Assembly (NCBI GenBank): GCA_963573385.1
Contig: CAUYLG010048178.1
Span: forward strand, 62,001 to 126,000
From: Cacajao melanocephalus
Taxonomy: Eukaryota; Chordata; Mammalia; Primates; Pitheciidae
Direction of reading: 5' to 3'
DNA: 64,000 nt
The stretch's first letter is position 1; the number at the start of each line of letters is the position of its first letter. Position numbers and translations under genes: made by a program. Positions 25,066-44,019 of this stretch are shown here, in pieces. The notes below the pieces were generated by a model. The model searched no databases and was not told the DNA's origin. It saw nothing but the letters and a program-made list of their open reading frames with translations.

Positions 25066-26169
25066 TTAGGCTATGGAAGTTTTTGTCAAACGAGGACTCA
25101 AGGAAGTATTTTTGGGAGTCCTCTAATTTTGAATTTTAAATATTGATGGTAATCTAAACAAATTATTATATAATATTCCTAGTGGCTGGAACGACTGCCT
25201 TATAACACAGCACTGCCACTCCATTGCAGCTTCTGAGTTTACATTTACAACGGAGGTAGTGCCAAGCGGCTCCACCCAAATTGTTCCATTCTGATTAGGA
25301 AAAAGCAGTCAGACCTAATAAGTAAATGGTAATGATGTAAAAAAAATTGGTGGAGAAGTTGAACCCTTGGTAAAACGAAGTTTCAAAGCTCAAAAAACCT
25401 GTACTCCAGCAGTTGGCACCATAGTTAAGTGGGCAGAATTCATTTGCAGAAAACATAGTATCATGTGCCATAGAAAGTTAATGATGTTAATTTGAATTGT
25501 TTCTGTTGTAATTTTATTTGAATTTGCAAGTTTTGTTTTTCTTACCGTAAGTGTCCTTAGCTTCATATTTGTGCTTGCTTGAGTACATGCCCAGAGATCT
25601 GGGCATTTTTTCTTATCCTTTAATTTGGGGTACATTACTCAAGCATGAGAAATGCTGTGCTCTGTTACTTACTGATAACTCTTCATGTTTACCTCTTTAG
25701 TTCACCCGTTTCTTTTGAATGGCTGAGTTCAGGTTTCAAATATTAGAGTGACTTGATTTCCAAGTCTTCCCAGATACAGGATTAAACAGCAAATTACCTA
25801 GTAATTTCTAGAGATGTCAAGTGTGTGAGTCCTGGGTTTGTCTGAAGTCACTTTTCCACATTGTGAGAACAGAAGCATATTGGTAATTTTATTACAGTAA
25901 GTCTTGCTGGATTGCTGTTTGAATTTCTCAAGGTACAGCTTCTTTGTAATGTAAGCACCAAGCATGAGGTGAAGGGACCACAGCGTCAAGCTGCCCAGGG
26001 GACAGGTTGGGCCGAACATGTTGTACATAAATATTCCCCTTTCCTAGTCTACTTCTGGGAAGCATTTATGTTTTCTATAGTTATATTCATATAAATATAT
26101 AAAATATATAAATATGTGTGTGAATATATTCTTTTTCAAGTCTGTGGCCTGGCCTGTAATTGTTAAAAT
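25066..26169. other. AT-rich spacer, unclassified
   Basis: No coding gene is recognised on either strand. Several short open frames on the minus strand match nothing I know. No Alu lies in this 1.1 kb. Confidence 0.4.
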
Positions 26170-26183
26170 GAAAATTAGAAAAC

Positions 26184-26226
26184 ATGGCAGATTAGTGCCC
26201 TCAAATAGTTGGAAAAAAAAAAAAAA
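26184..26226 (+). mobile_element. Micro-retroinsertion (29 nt plus poly(A))
   Basis: A 29-nt unique segment followed by A14 is bounded by a perfect 14-bp duplication, gaaaattagaaaac, at 26170-26183 and 26227-26240. Duplication plus poly(A) is the mark of L1-driven target-primed insertion. The source RNA is not recognised. Confidence 0.7.
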
Positions 26227-26240
26227 GAAAATTAGAAAAC

Positions 26241-26944
26241 CTACAAAATGTCAGAGGATTCAACTTTAAAGTCTATCTCAAAGGACTCACAAAGTAATAA
26301 TTCATTGTGACCCCCTCAAAGATCAAATATCAAGCAATTTACCAGTTAGTGTTTTAAAATGGTATGTAGCCCCAATTGGAGGCTAGGTTCCATTCAATAT
26401 GGCATTGTCATTCCCAGAACTGCCAGCTCTTCTCTGTCCTGCTCCCCAACTAATCTTTTGAACGTCCCAGTTGCTCACATTGCCCCTCCACGACATGATT
26501 GCTTTTCCAGTCGTTCTGGTGACCTCACTGTATGTTTCTGTGCTACTAAACAGCCTGTGGAGTGGCGGCCAGCCTTGGACAGTACTCTAGTCCCATGGCT
26601 GTGCCCTTCTTTGGGGGTAGCTTCTTCCTGGCATTGCCTCCTCCCTACCCTCAGGGCACACTCTCTTCTCTGCCATCTTCCTCTGTGTCCTTACTCAAAA
26701 ATACAAGTCCCCATCCCACCACACCTGAGTCCTTGACATCGGGTGGTTTCTCTTCTCTCATTCCAGCTCTTGAAGTGTCTAGAAAACTAAGTTTTACATT
26801 CCTTTTCTAGAAGAAACCTGGAAAATAAGTCTTCCAGGGCCGGCTGGAGGATACAGCTTAAGAAACATCACCCAGAGCAGCATTAAAGTGTAGTTTTATA
26901 GTTTAAGATCTTATGTTGGCTAGATGTTTCTAGACCACAATTTT
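26241..26944. other. Unique spacer
   Basis: No gene is recognised; the 125-codon open frame at 26359-26736 lacks family features. A 38-bp segment at 26889-26926 duplicates 28492-28529. Confidence 0.45.
26889..26926 (+). repeat. 38-bp exact copy of an L1/Alu junction
   Basis: Identical over 38 bp to 28492-28529. The copied segment includes L1 sequence plus the first nine bases of the Alu at 28521, so it was derived from that locus after the Alu inserted. Confidence 0.85.
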
Positions 26945-27037
26945 GTTTTTCTTTTAACTGTGATTAAAAAAACACGTAACATCAATTTTCCCTCTTAACA
27001 ATTTTAAAATGTACAGCACAGTATTAACTATATCCAC

Positions 27038-27342
<305 letters not shown>

Positions 27343-27937
27343 ACATCCACACTCTCATACAGTACAGCTCCACACCTTTTCATTTTGTGTGACTGAAATT
27401 CTATGCCCATTAAACAATTCCCCATTTCCCCTCCCTCCCCACCATCCCCTGGCAACCAGCACTCTACTTTCTGTTTCTATGACTGTGATTACTTTAGATA
27501 CCTCATGTAAGTGGAATCATACACTATTTGTCCTTTTTGACCGGCTTATGTTGCTTAGCATAATGTCTTCAAGGTTCATTCATGCTGTAATATGTACTTG
27601 AATTTCCTTCTTTCTAAGGCTAAGTAATATTCCATTATTACATCACATTTTCTTTTTCATCTAGCAATGGACTTTAGGTTGTTTTCACATCTTGGTTATT
27701 GTGAATAATGCTATAATGAATGTGGGCATGCAAATATCTCTTTGAGATATTAATTTCAAGTCTTTTGGATATATTCCCAGAAGTGGGATTACTGGATCAC
27801 ATGGTAGCTCTATTTTTAATTTTTTGAGGAACCTCCATAGTGTTTTCCATAGTAGGTGCATTATTTTACACTAATGTGCTGACAACAGTGTGCAGGGTTT
27901 TCAATTTCTCTACATCCTCATCAACACTTGTTTGTTT

Positions 27938-28052
27938 GAGATGGGATTTCCCTCAGTTGCCCAGGCTTTACTCATATTCCTGGGCTCAAGCAGTCCTCCT
28001 GCCTCAGCCTCCTGAGTAGCTGGGGATAGAGGCATGTGCCACTGTCCCTGAC
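27938..28052 (-). repeat. Partial Alu in L1
   Basis: Single antisense arm (gagatgggatttccctcagt ... tgtccctgacta). Confidence 0.75.
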
Positions 28053-28520
28053 TAACACTGTTTTCTGGTGATGTTTTGTTTTTTACAGTGGCCATCCTGG
28101 GATGTGAGGTGATAATTCATTGTGGTTTACGATTTGCATTTCCCTAATTAGGCTTTTATAGGCTTGTAGGCCATTTGTATATCTTCTTTGGAGAAATGTC
28201 TATTCAAGACCCTTGGCCACTTTTTAATCAGGGTTGTTTGTTTGCTATTGAATTGCAGAAGTTCTTTATATATTCTGGATATTAACCCATTATCAGATAT
28301 AGGCTTTGCAAATACTTTCTCCTACTCCATAGGTTGCCACTTCACATCATTGATAGTTTCTTTTGCTGTGGAGAGGTTTTTAAGTTTGAGGTAGTCTCAT
28401 TTTTACTTTTGCTGCCTGTGCTTTTGGTGTTCCATCTGAGGAATCAGTGCCTATTCCAATGTCATGAAGCCTTCGTCCTATGTTTTCTTCTTGTAGTTTT
28501 ATAGTTTAAGATCTTATGTT

Positions 28521-28820
<300 letters not shown>

Positions 28821-29225
28821 TTATGTTTAGGTCTTTAATCCATTTTGAGTTAATTTTTGTATATGACATAAGAGACCATCTTCATTATTTTACATATGAA
28901 TATTGTTTCTCAGCACCATTTGTTGAAAAGACTACCCTTTTCCCATTGTGTAGTCCTGGCATCTTTGCTGAAGATCATTTAACCACATATATATATGGGC
29001 TTATTTCTGGGCTCCCTATTTTGTTCCATTTGTCTATATGACTGTCTTTATGCCAGCACCATACTATTTTGTTTACTATAACTTTGTCATGTTTTGAAAT
29101 CCAGAAGTGTGAGGCCTCTAACTTTGTTCTTCTCTCTCAGATTGTTTTGTACTATTTGGAGTCCTCTTAGATTCCATATGAATTTTAAGATGATTTTTTT
29201 CTATTTCTGCAAAACATGCCATTGG

Positions 29226-29504
29226 TAGACCAGGGTTTCTTAACCTGTGGTCTCAGAATCCCTGGATGGCATTCAGGGTGCTGAGAGCCCCTAACACTGT
29301 GTGTTTCTGCTGCTGATCATTTTTATCTGGTCTCTGCTGAGATATATAAGCGTTCACAGGAGCCTGCAGTCTAGGCTTCTAATTCCTCACTTCACAAAGT
29401 CAAGAGTGATGGTCATGGGCAGTGAATTTGTCATGATGCAAGGGGAAATCACAGATAGGCATCAAATCCAAAGGAGCTCATGGAATACAAATCTGGCTTT
29501 ATTT
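29226..29504. other. Spacer with a possible DNA-transposon end
   Basis: cagggtttcttaacctgtgg at ~29232 resembles the terminal sequence of common old hAT-type elements; the rest is unassigned. Confidence 0.35.
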
Positions 29505-30127
29505 TTATTTATTTATTTTTTTGACACAGGGTCTCTCTGTCACCTGGGCTGGAGTACAATGATATGATCATCGCTCACTGCAGCCTCGGACTCTTAATTG
29601 CTTGCTTAGGCTCAGCGATTTTCTTGTCTCACCCTCCTAACTAGCTAAGCCTACAGGCGCACACCACCCTGCTTGGCTAATTTTTTTTTTCCTTTTGAGA
29701 TGGTCTCTGGCTCTGTCACCAGGCTAGATTGCAGTGGCGCAATCTTGGCTCACTGCAATCTCTGACTCCCTGATTGAAGCGATTTTCCTGCCTCAGCCTC
29801 CCAAGTAGCTGGGATTGCAGGCACACGCCACCATGCCCAGCTAATTTTTGTATTTTTAGTAGAGACAGGGTTCCCCCATGTTGGCCAGGATGGTCTCCAT
29901 CTCCCGTTCTCCTAATCCATCTGCTTCGGCCTCCCAGAGTACTGGGATTACAGGAATGAGCTACCCCGCCTGGCCCGTGCTTCGCTAATGAAAAAAAAAA
30001 TTTTGTAGAGCTGCGGGGGCTCACTATGTTGCCCAGGCTAGTCTTGAACTCCTGGCCTCAAGTGGATCTGCCTGCCTTGGCCTCCTAAAGTGCTGGGATT
30101 ACAGGCATAAGCCACTGCACCTAGCCC
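29505..30127 (-). repeat. Old Alu split by a younger Alu
   Basis: The left piece is 29505-29681 and the right piece 29976-30127. Together they make one antisense Alu, with gcttggctaat / gcttcgctaat duplicated at the break. Confidence 0.88.
29685..29975 (-). repeat. Alu nested in Alu
   Basis: Complete antisense copy from the T-rich head to gcctggccc, inserted in the older Alu. Confidence 0.92.
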
Positions 30128-30202
30128 TGACAGTATCATTTTTAGTTGTCCTTGCTTTCATCCTGTTAGGTGTAGGTGTTTGTGATGAAAATGTTACTTG
30201 TG

Positions 30203-31432
<1,230 letters not shown>

Positions 31433-31648
31433 AGAATGTTTCTTTTTCCTGATACGTTAATGTGTCTCCTATATTTGCCTAAGAGGTGTAGACAACATAA
31501 CATACACTGTTCTTCCCAACTTGTTTGGCCACGTAATCCTTTTTTTACAAGCCTGGGGTTTCTCTAAGTTCGCTTTGGGACAGATAAGTTTCTATGAGGC
31601 TCACATCGGCTCTTAAACCAGCTTTGCCATTTTTACTATTTCCTGTAG

Positions 31649-31849
<201 letters not shown>

Positions 31850-31874
31850 TAATTGTTGTATTTTTAGTAGAGAC

Positions 31875-31888
31875 GGGGGGGGGGGGGG
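31875..31888. repeat. G14 mononucleotide run
   Basis: Fourteen consecutive G in the Alu-derived tagagacggg position of unit 1; likely length-variable. Confidence 0.95.
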
Positions 31889-32055
31889 TTGTCACCATGC
31901 TGCCGAGGCTGGACTCGAACTCCTGCCCTCTGGCAGTCCTTCCGCCTGGGCCTCCTACATTTCTGGGATTTGGGGCATGAACCGGGTGGGCGCCTCCATC
32001 TTCTGACTTCTGGCAGAGCCGAGATGATTCAGCGAGAAAGGGGACTTGCGATTTT

Positions 32056-32066
32056 AAAATGGCGGC
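32056..32066 (+). promoter_or_regulatory. YY1-type motif, unit 1
   Basis: AAAATGGCGGC, matching the YY1 consensus, followed within 20 bp by ccccgcccc. The same module recurs at 36368, 37846, 39237 and 40629, and at 42077 without the GC box. Binding is not shown by sequence alone. Confidence 0.55.
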
Positions 32067-33156
32067 CTGACTTCCCCGCCCCCGAGAAAACCAAAAACAA
32101 ATAGGCAGCCCGAGAATTTTCCCTGTGACGACTGGGGAGCTCAGATTTGAGGATGAGACAGATCCCGGGGGCATGAAGAAGTGAAAATATTCCAAGGAGG
32201 CAGTAGGAAAATCCGACTTCCTACAGCCGCCACGCCCCTCCCACCACTAATCCCCGCACTAGCGCAAGGAAATTCTTCCCCTGGTGCGTGGGTTCCATGG
32301 AGGGGAAAATGAGGTCCCAGTGTCAACCTCCTTTCCCACCGTGTTGAGTTTCCTGGCAGGAGGCCTGTCGTTGCCTCAGCGACAGAAAACGTGCCTGCTG
32401 AGGGGAGCCACGTCCCCAGGACAGGCAGAGACAAACGGGGCAGTGGGTAGACCACCATACCCGACCCTGGAAACTGCTCTGTAGCCAGCGGAGACACACA
32501 GAGCGAGTACTCAGCAGTGCCTCGCTGGAGGAGGATGGTTCCCAGGTGCTTGGGTGCCAACCCCTAGGCAGCCTTCCCGCCCAGGTAGACGGGGTGGGTA
32601 CCTGAGCATTTATTACTCTTCAAATTGTGCGTATATTTTATGTATACTCCCTTGAATATATACATATTTTTTTCCAGAAGTTATGTTTTCCGGCCTGGCA
32701 CGGTGGCTCATGCCTGTAATCCCAGCACTTTGGGTGGCTGAGGCGGGCGGATCACCTGAGGTCAGGAGTTCAAGGCTAGCCTGGCCAACATGGTACAACC
32801 TCATCTCTACTAAAAATACAAAAATTAGCTGGGCACTGTGGCTCATGCCTGTAATCCTAACACTTTGGGAGGCCAAGACCAGCAGATCGCTTGAGTCCAC
32901 GACTTGAAAGACTAGCCTGGGCAACATGGCCAAACCCCGTCTCTACCAAAAAAAAAAAAAAAAAAAAAAGCAACCACCACCACCCCAAACCAAAACATTA
33001 GCCAGGCATGGCTGCTGCCCAAACCTGTGGTCCCAGCTACTCGGGAGGAGGGAAGATTGTGTCCACCAGGCAGAGGTTGCAGTGAGCTGAAACCATAACA
33101 CTGCACTACAGCCTGGGCAACAGCCTGGGTGACTGAGTAAGAACTTGTCTCCAAAC

Positions 33157-34600
<1,444 letters not shown>

Positions 34601-36058
34601 ATTTTATTTACTTATTTTTTTTTGTAGAGGTGAGGTCTGGCTATGTTGATCGGGCTGCTGTCGAACTCCTGGGCTCCAGTGATCCTCCCGTATCAGGCTA
34701 CCGAGTAGCTGGGATTACAGATGCACACCACCGTCCCGCTAATTTTTGTATTTTTTGTAGAGACGAGGGTGGGGGTGGGGGGGGTGGGCGGAGTATCTCC
34801 TTCCGCCTGGGCCTTCCACATCTCTGGGATTCCGGGCATGTGTCCCGTGGACGCCTCCATCTTCTAATTTCTGGCCGAGCTAAGATGATTCAGCGAGAAA
34901 GGAGACTTCCGGTTTTAAAATGGTGGCTTCCCCGCCCCCTAGAAAGCGGAAAAACAAATATGCAGCCCCGAGATTTTCCCTAGCAACAACCTGGAACTCA
35001 GATTTCAGGATGAGACAGATCCCCGGGAGAGTGGGGGGGCATGGAAAAATGACAATATTCTGAGCAAGCGGTAGGAAAATCGTTCTTCCACATCTGCCAC
35101 GCCCCTCCCACCACTGATGCCTGCACCAGGCACAGGGAAACTCTTCCCTCAGTGCGCGGGTTCCGTGGTAGAAACAATGTGTCCCAAGCGTCAACCAGCT
35201 TTCCCACCTTGTTGGGTTTCCTGGCCGGAAGATTGTCCTTGCCTCAGCCATGGAAAACATGGTGCCTGCTGAAGGGAGCCACGTTCCTAGGACAGGCAGA
35301 GAGAAAAGGGGCGGTGGGTGGACCACCTGGAAACTGCTTTGTAGCGGGTGGAGATGCTCAATCAGTGGGTGGACCACCTGGAAACTGCTTTGTAGCGGGT
35401 GGAGATGCTCAATCAGAGCGGGTACTCAGCAGCGCCTTGCTGGAGGAGGACAGTCCCCAGGTGCTTGGACACCAACCCCTAGGCAGCCTTTCCGTACAGA
35501 TAGATGGAGTGGATACCTGAAGGTTTATTGTATTACTCTTCAAACTGCACATATTTTACGCATACTCCTTTGCATGTATTTTTTCCCCCCAAAAGTTACG
35601 TTTTTCGGCCAGGTACGGTGGCTCTCGCCTGTAATCCCAGCACTTTGGGAGGCTAAGGCGGGCGGATCACCTGAGGTCAGGAGTTCAAGGCTAGCCTGGC
35701 CAACATGGTGCAATCCCGTCTCGACTAAAAATACAAAAATTAGCTGGGCACCATGGCTCACGCCTGTAATCCTAACACTTTGGGAGGCCAAGGCTAGCGG
35801 ATCGCTTGAGTCTAGGACTACAAAGACCAGCCTGGGCAACATGGCGAAACCCCATCACTACCAAAAGAAAAAAACAAAACCAACAACCCAAAACCAAAAA
35901 ATTAGCCAGGCATGGCTGCCCACAGCTGTGGTCACAGCTACTGGGGAGGAGGGAAGATTGTTTGAGTCCGATGAGGTGGAGTTTGCAGTTAGCTGAAACC
36001 ACCGCACTGCATTCCAGCCACGGCGACAGCCTGGGTGACAGAGATCTTACTCCAAAAA
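34601..36058 (+). repeat. Array unit 3
   Basis: YY1-type motif altered to AAAATGGTGGC at 34917. It carries a private exact 51-bp duplication (35314-35364 and 35365-35415) and lacks part of the segment after the G-tract. Confidence 0.85.
35314..35415 (+). repeat. 51-bp tandem duplication in unit 3
   Basis: Two exact head-to-tail copies of a 51-bp core segment that is single in all other units. Confidence 0.95.
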
Positions 36059-37467
36059 TTTATTTACTTATTTTTTTGCAGAGGTGAGGTCTCGCTGTGT
36101 TGATCCGGCTGCTGTCAAACTCCTGGGCTCAAGCGATCCTCCCACCTGAGCCTCCAGAGTAGCTGGGATTACAGATGCGCGCCACCATCCGGATAATTTT
36201 TGTATTTTTTTCTAGAGACGGGGGCAGGGGGCGGGGCGGCGGAGTCTCTCCTTCCGCCTGGGCCTGCCACATCTCTGGGATTCCGGGCATGAGTTCTGTG
36301 GGTGCCTCCATCTTCTAACTTCTGGCCGAGCTGAGATGATTCAGCGAGAAAGCGGACTTCTGGTTTTAAAATGGCGGCTTGACTTCCCCGCCCCCTAGAA
36401 AGCCAAATACAAATATGCAACCCTGAGATTTTCCGCAGGAACAAACCTGGAGCTCAGATTTCAGGATGAGACAGATCCCCGGGGAAGTAGAGGGGAGGGG
36501 GGCATGGAGAAGTGAAAATATTCCGAGCAAGCGGCAGGAAAATCAGGCTTCCACATCTGCCACGCCCCTCCCACCACTGATGCCTGCACCAGGTGCAGGG
36601 AAACTCTTCTGTCTGTGCGAGGGTTCCGTGGTGTAAAAAAAAAAGTCCAAAGCGTCAATCAGCTTTCCCACCATGTTGGGTTTCCTGGTCGGTGGCCTGT
36701 CCTTGCCTCGACCATGGAAATCGTGGTGTCTCCTGCTGAAGGGAGCCACGTTCCCAGGACAGGCAGAGACAAAGAGGGCGGTGGGCGGACCACCATCCCG
36801 CGCCCTGGAAACTGCTCGGCAGAGACGCTTATTCAGAGCGGGTACTCAGCAGTGCCTCGCTGGAGGAGGATGGTCCCCAAGTGCTTGGGCGCCAACCCCT
36901 AGGCAGCCTTCCCCCCCAGGTAGACGGAGGGGATGGGTAACCGAGGGTTATTTTATTCGTCTTAGAACTGTATACTGTTTTGAATGTATTCTTTTTTCCA
37001 GAAGTTATTTTTTTTCGGCCAGGCACAGTGGCTTACGCCTGTAACCGCAGCACTTTGGGAGGCTGAGGTGGGTAGATCGCCTGAGGTCAGGAGTTCAAGG
37101 CTAGCCTGGCTAACATGATGCAACCCCATTTCTATTAAAAATATAAAAATTAGCTGGGCACCGTGGCTCACGCCTGTAATCCTAACACTTTGGGAGGCCA
37201 AGGCTAGCCGATCGCTTGAATCTAGGACTACAAAGACCAGCCTGGGCAACATGGCGAAACCCCATCACTACCAAAAAGAAACCCAACCCAACAACAACCC
37301 AACACCAAAAAATTAGCCAGGCGTGGCTGCCCACACCTGTGGACTCGGCTACTCAGGAGGAGGGAAAATTGAGTCCAACAAGGTGGAGTTTGCAGTGAGC
37401 CGAAATTACGCCACTGCAATCCAGCTACGGCGATAGCCTGGATGACAGTGAGACCTCACTCCAAAAA
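36059..37467 (+). repeat. Array unit 4
   Basis: Intact AAAATGGCGGC at 36368 and GC box. A run of ~10 A lies at ~36637 in the core. Confidence 0.85.
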
Positions 37468-38939
<1,472 letters not shown>

Positions 38940-40317
38940 TTTTTATTTACTTATTTTTTTTGTAGAGGTGAGGTCTGGCTATGTTGATCGGGCTGCTGTC
39001 GAAATCCCGGGCTCAAGCGATCCTCCCACCTCAGCCTCCCGAGTAGCTGGGATTACAGATGCGCGCCACCGTCCGGATAATTTTTGTATTTTTTCTAGAG
39101 ATGGGGGGCGGAGTCTCTCTTTCCACCTGGACCTCCCACATCTTTAGGATTCCGGGCATGAGTCCCCTGGGCGCCTCCATCTTCTGACTTCTGGCCAAGC
39201 TCAGATGATTCAGTGAGAAAGGGGACTTCCTGTTTTAAAATGGCGGCTTGACTTCCCCGCCCCCTAGAAAGCCAAAAACAAATATGCAGCCCCGAGATTT
39301 TCCCCAGCAACAACCTGGAGCTCAGATTTCAGGATGAGACAGATCCCTGGGGGTATGGAGAAGTGACAATATTCTGAGCAAGCGGTAGGAAAACCGGGCT
39401 TCCACAACTGCCACGCCCCTCCCACCAGTGATGACTGCACCAGGCGTGGGGAAACTCTTCCCTCAGCGCGCGGGTTCCGTGGTGGAAAAAATGAGTCCTA
39501 AGCTTTAACCAGCCTTCCCGCCAGGTTTCCTGGCCGGAGGCCGGTCCTTGCCTCAGCCATGGAAAACGTGGTGCCTGCTAAAGGGAGCCACGTTCCCAGG
39601 ACAGGCAGAGACAAAGAAAGCGGTGGGCGGACCCAGCCCCCTGCCCTGGAAACTGCTCTGTAGTCATCAGAGATGCTCAATCACTGCCAGTACTCAGCAG
39701 TGCCTCGCTGGAGGATGGTCCCCAGGTGCTTGGACACCAACCCCTAGGCAGCCTTCCCGCCCAGGTAGACGGAGGGGATGGGTACTCGAGGGTTATTTTA
39801 TTCGTCTTGGAACTGTATACCCTTTTGAATCTTTTTTTTCCAAAAGTGATGTTTTTCGGCCAGGCACGGTGGCTCACACCTGTAATCCCAGCACTTTGGG
39901 AGGCTGAGGCGGGTGGATCGACTGAGGTCAGGAGTTTGAGACTAGCCCGGCCAACGTGGTGCAACAACCCCGCCTCTACAAAAAATACAAAAATTAGCTG
40001 GGCACCATGGCTCAAGCCTGTAATCCTAACACTTTCGGAGGCCAAGGCTAGCGGATCGCTTGAGTTTACAAAGACCAGCCTGGGCAACATGGCAAAACCC
40101 CGTCTCTACCAAAAACAACCACCACCACCACCACCCAAAACTAAAAAATTAGTTAGGCGTGGCTGCCCACACCTGTGGTCCCAGCTACTCCGGAGGAGGA
40201 AAGATTTTTGAGTCCGTGAGGTGGAGTTTACAGAGAGCCGAAATCATGCCACTGTATTCCAGCCCGGGCCCCAGCCTGGGTGACAGTGAGACCTCGCCGC
40301 TACAAAAAAAGTAAGAA
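38940..40317 (+). repeat. Array unit 6
   Basis: Intact AAAATGGCGGC at 39237; the shortest inner unit because the G-tract and part of the core are reduced. Confidence 0.85.
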
Positions 40318-41734
40318 TTTACTTATTTTTTTTTGTAGTGGCGAGGTCTCGCTGTGTTGATCGGGCTGCTGCCGAACTCCTGGGCTCAAGCAGTCCTCCC
40401 ACCTGAGCCTCCAGAGTAGCTGGAATTACAGATGCGCGCCACCGCCCGGCTAATTTTTGTATTTTTTCTAGAGGGGGAGCGGGGGACGGGGGGCGGGCAG
40501 CTGGGTCTCTCCTTCCGCCTGGGCCTCCCACATCTCTGGGATTCTCGGCATGAGTTCCGTGGGTGCCTCCGTCTTCTAACTTCTGGCCGAGCTGAGATGA
40601 TTCAGCGAGAAAGGGGACTTCTGGTTTTAAAATGGCGGCTTGACTTCCCCGCCCCCTAGAAAGCCAAAAACAAATATGCAGCCCTGAGATTTTCCCCAGC
40701 GACAACCTAGAGCTCAGATTTCAGGATGAGACAGATTCCCGGGGGAGTGGGGGGGCATGGAGAAGTGAAAATATTCCTAGCAAGCGGCAGGAAAACCGGG
40801 ATTCCACAGCCGCCACACCCCTCCCACCACTGATGTCTGCACCAGGTGCGGGGAAACTTCACTTAGTGCGCGGGTTCCATGGTGGGAAAAAATGTGTCCC
40901 AAGTGCCAACCAGCTTTTCCACCTTGTTGGGTTGCCTGGTAGGAGGCCTGTCCTTGCCTCAGCCGTGGAAAACGTGGTGCCTGCTGAAGGGAGCCACGTT
41001 TCCAGGACAGACAGAGACAAAGGGGGCGGTGGACGGACCACCATCCCCAGCCCTGGAAGCTGCTTTGTAGCAGGTGGAGATGCTCAATGAGAGCAGATAC
41101 TCAACAGCGCCTCACTGGAGGAGGACAGTCCCCAGGTGCTTGGGCGCCAACCCCTAGGTAGGCTTCCCGGCCAGATAGACAAAGGGGGTGTGTACCTGAG
41201 GGTTTATTGTATTATTCTTCAAACTGCCCATATTTTAGGTATACTCTTTTGTATGTATTTTTTTTCCCAAAAGTTATGTTTTTCGGCCAGGCGCGGTAGC
41301 TCACGCCTGTAATCCCAGCACTTTGGGAGGCTGAGGCGAGCGGAACACCTGAGGTCAGGAGTTCGAGACCAGCCCGGCCAACATGGTGCAACCCGGTCTT
41401 TACTAAAAATACAAAAATTAGCTGGGCACCGTGGCCCACACTTAAAATCCTAACACTTTGGGAGGCCAAGACTAGCGGATCGCTTGAATCCAGGACTAGC
41501 AAGACCAGCCTGGACGACATGGCCAAACCCCGTCTCTACCAAAAACAACACCAACAACAACCCAAAACCAAAAAATTAGCCGGGTGTGGCTGCCCACACC
41601 TGTGATCCCGGCTACTCGGGGGGAGGGAAGATTGTTAGAGCCCACAAGGCAGAGTTTGCAGTGAGCCACGATCACGCTACTGTACTCCAGCCTGGGCGAC
41701 ATCCTGGGTGACAGAGTGAGACTTTGTCTCCAGA
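40318..41734 (+). repeat. Array unit 7
   Basis: Intact AAAATGGCGGC at 40629; GC box intact; Alu composite as in the other inner units. Confidence 0.85.
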
Positions 41735-43099
<1,365 letters not shown>

Positions 43100-43430
43100 A
43101 ACCAGGTGGGCGTGGTGACTAACACCTGTAGTTCCAGCATTTCTAGAGGCCAAGGTGGAAGGATTTCTTGGGCCCCGGAGCGGGGGCGGGGGTGGGGAGG
43201 TGGGGGGGTGGTCTCATTTTTTTGAAGAGATACGGCAAAACCCCATCTCTGCAAAAAATACAAAAATTAGCAGGGAGTGGTGGTGGGCAACTGTAGTCCC
43301 ATCAACTCAGGAGGCTGAGGCGAGAGGATTTCTTCAGCCTGGGAGGTCAAGGCACCAGGGAGTTGTGATCTTGCCACTGCATTCCAGCCTGGGTGACAGA
43401 GCATGACCCTATCTTAAATAATAAATAAAT
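43100..43430 (+). repeat. Alu, old, with a G-rich insertion
   Basis: Diverged two-arm Alu (aaccaggtgggcgtggtgac). It holds a G-rich stretch at ~43178-43210 like those in the array. Confidence 0.85.
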
Positions 43431-43459
43431 GAATAGAAATGGAGAATCAACTTCCTGAA

Positions 43460-43776
43460 GGTTTTTGTTGTTGTTTTGAGACGGAGTTTCACTCTTGTTG
43501 CACAGGCTGGAGTGCGGTGGCACGATCTCAGGTCACCACAACCTCAGCTCACCACAACCTCCATCTCCCAGGTTCAAGCCATTCTCCTGCCTCATCTTCC
43601 CAAGTAGCTGGTATTACAGGCATGTGCCAGCACCCCTGGCTAATTTTGTATTTTTAGTAGAGACAGGGTTTCTCCATGTTGGTCAGGCTGGTCTCGAACT
43701 CCCGACCTCAGGTGATCCGCTCGCCTCGGTTGCCCAAAGTGCTGGGATTACAGGTGTGAGCCACTGCACCTGGCCT
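43460..43776 (-). repeat. Alu
   Basis: (TTG)n/T head and two antisense arms. A short direct duplication, aggtcaccacaacctc/agctcaccacaacctc, sits inside at ~43530-43560. cctgaag flanks both ends. Confidence 0.92.
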
Positions 43777-44019
43777 GAAGTTTTTAAATTATAATAAACA
43801 TTGACCTTTTTGGGTTTGTGCTAAAAAAAAAATGTCTAAAAATTGGTAAGAACAAATTTATTTTCTCACCTACTATATTAATATCTTTTTCAGACTATGC
43901 ATAAAAAGATTTTGATGCTTGGAATACCTGTAAATATTATTTTGTTGAATTGTGTACCACAGATTAGAACACTTCCACCTCTATCCTTGTAAAGGCATAT
44001 TGTCCTTGGGGTGTTTGGC
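43777..44019. other. AT-rich spacer
   Basis: Nothing recognised. Confidence 0.4.

Noticed and set aside
26359..26736. 125-codon frame in the spacer
   Set aside because: No start context, family motif or splice structure; chance length.
35250..35996. 248-codon + strand frame in array unit 3
   Set aside because: Made of the 51-bp duplication, core sequence and translated Alu; not kept open in the other units.
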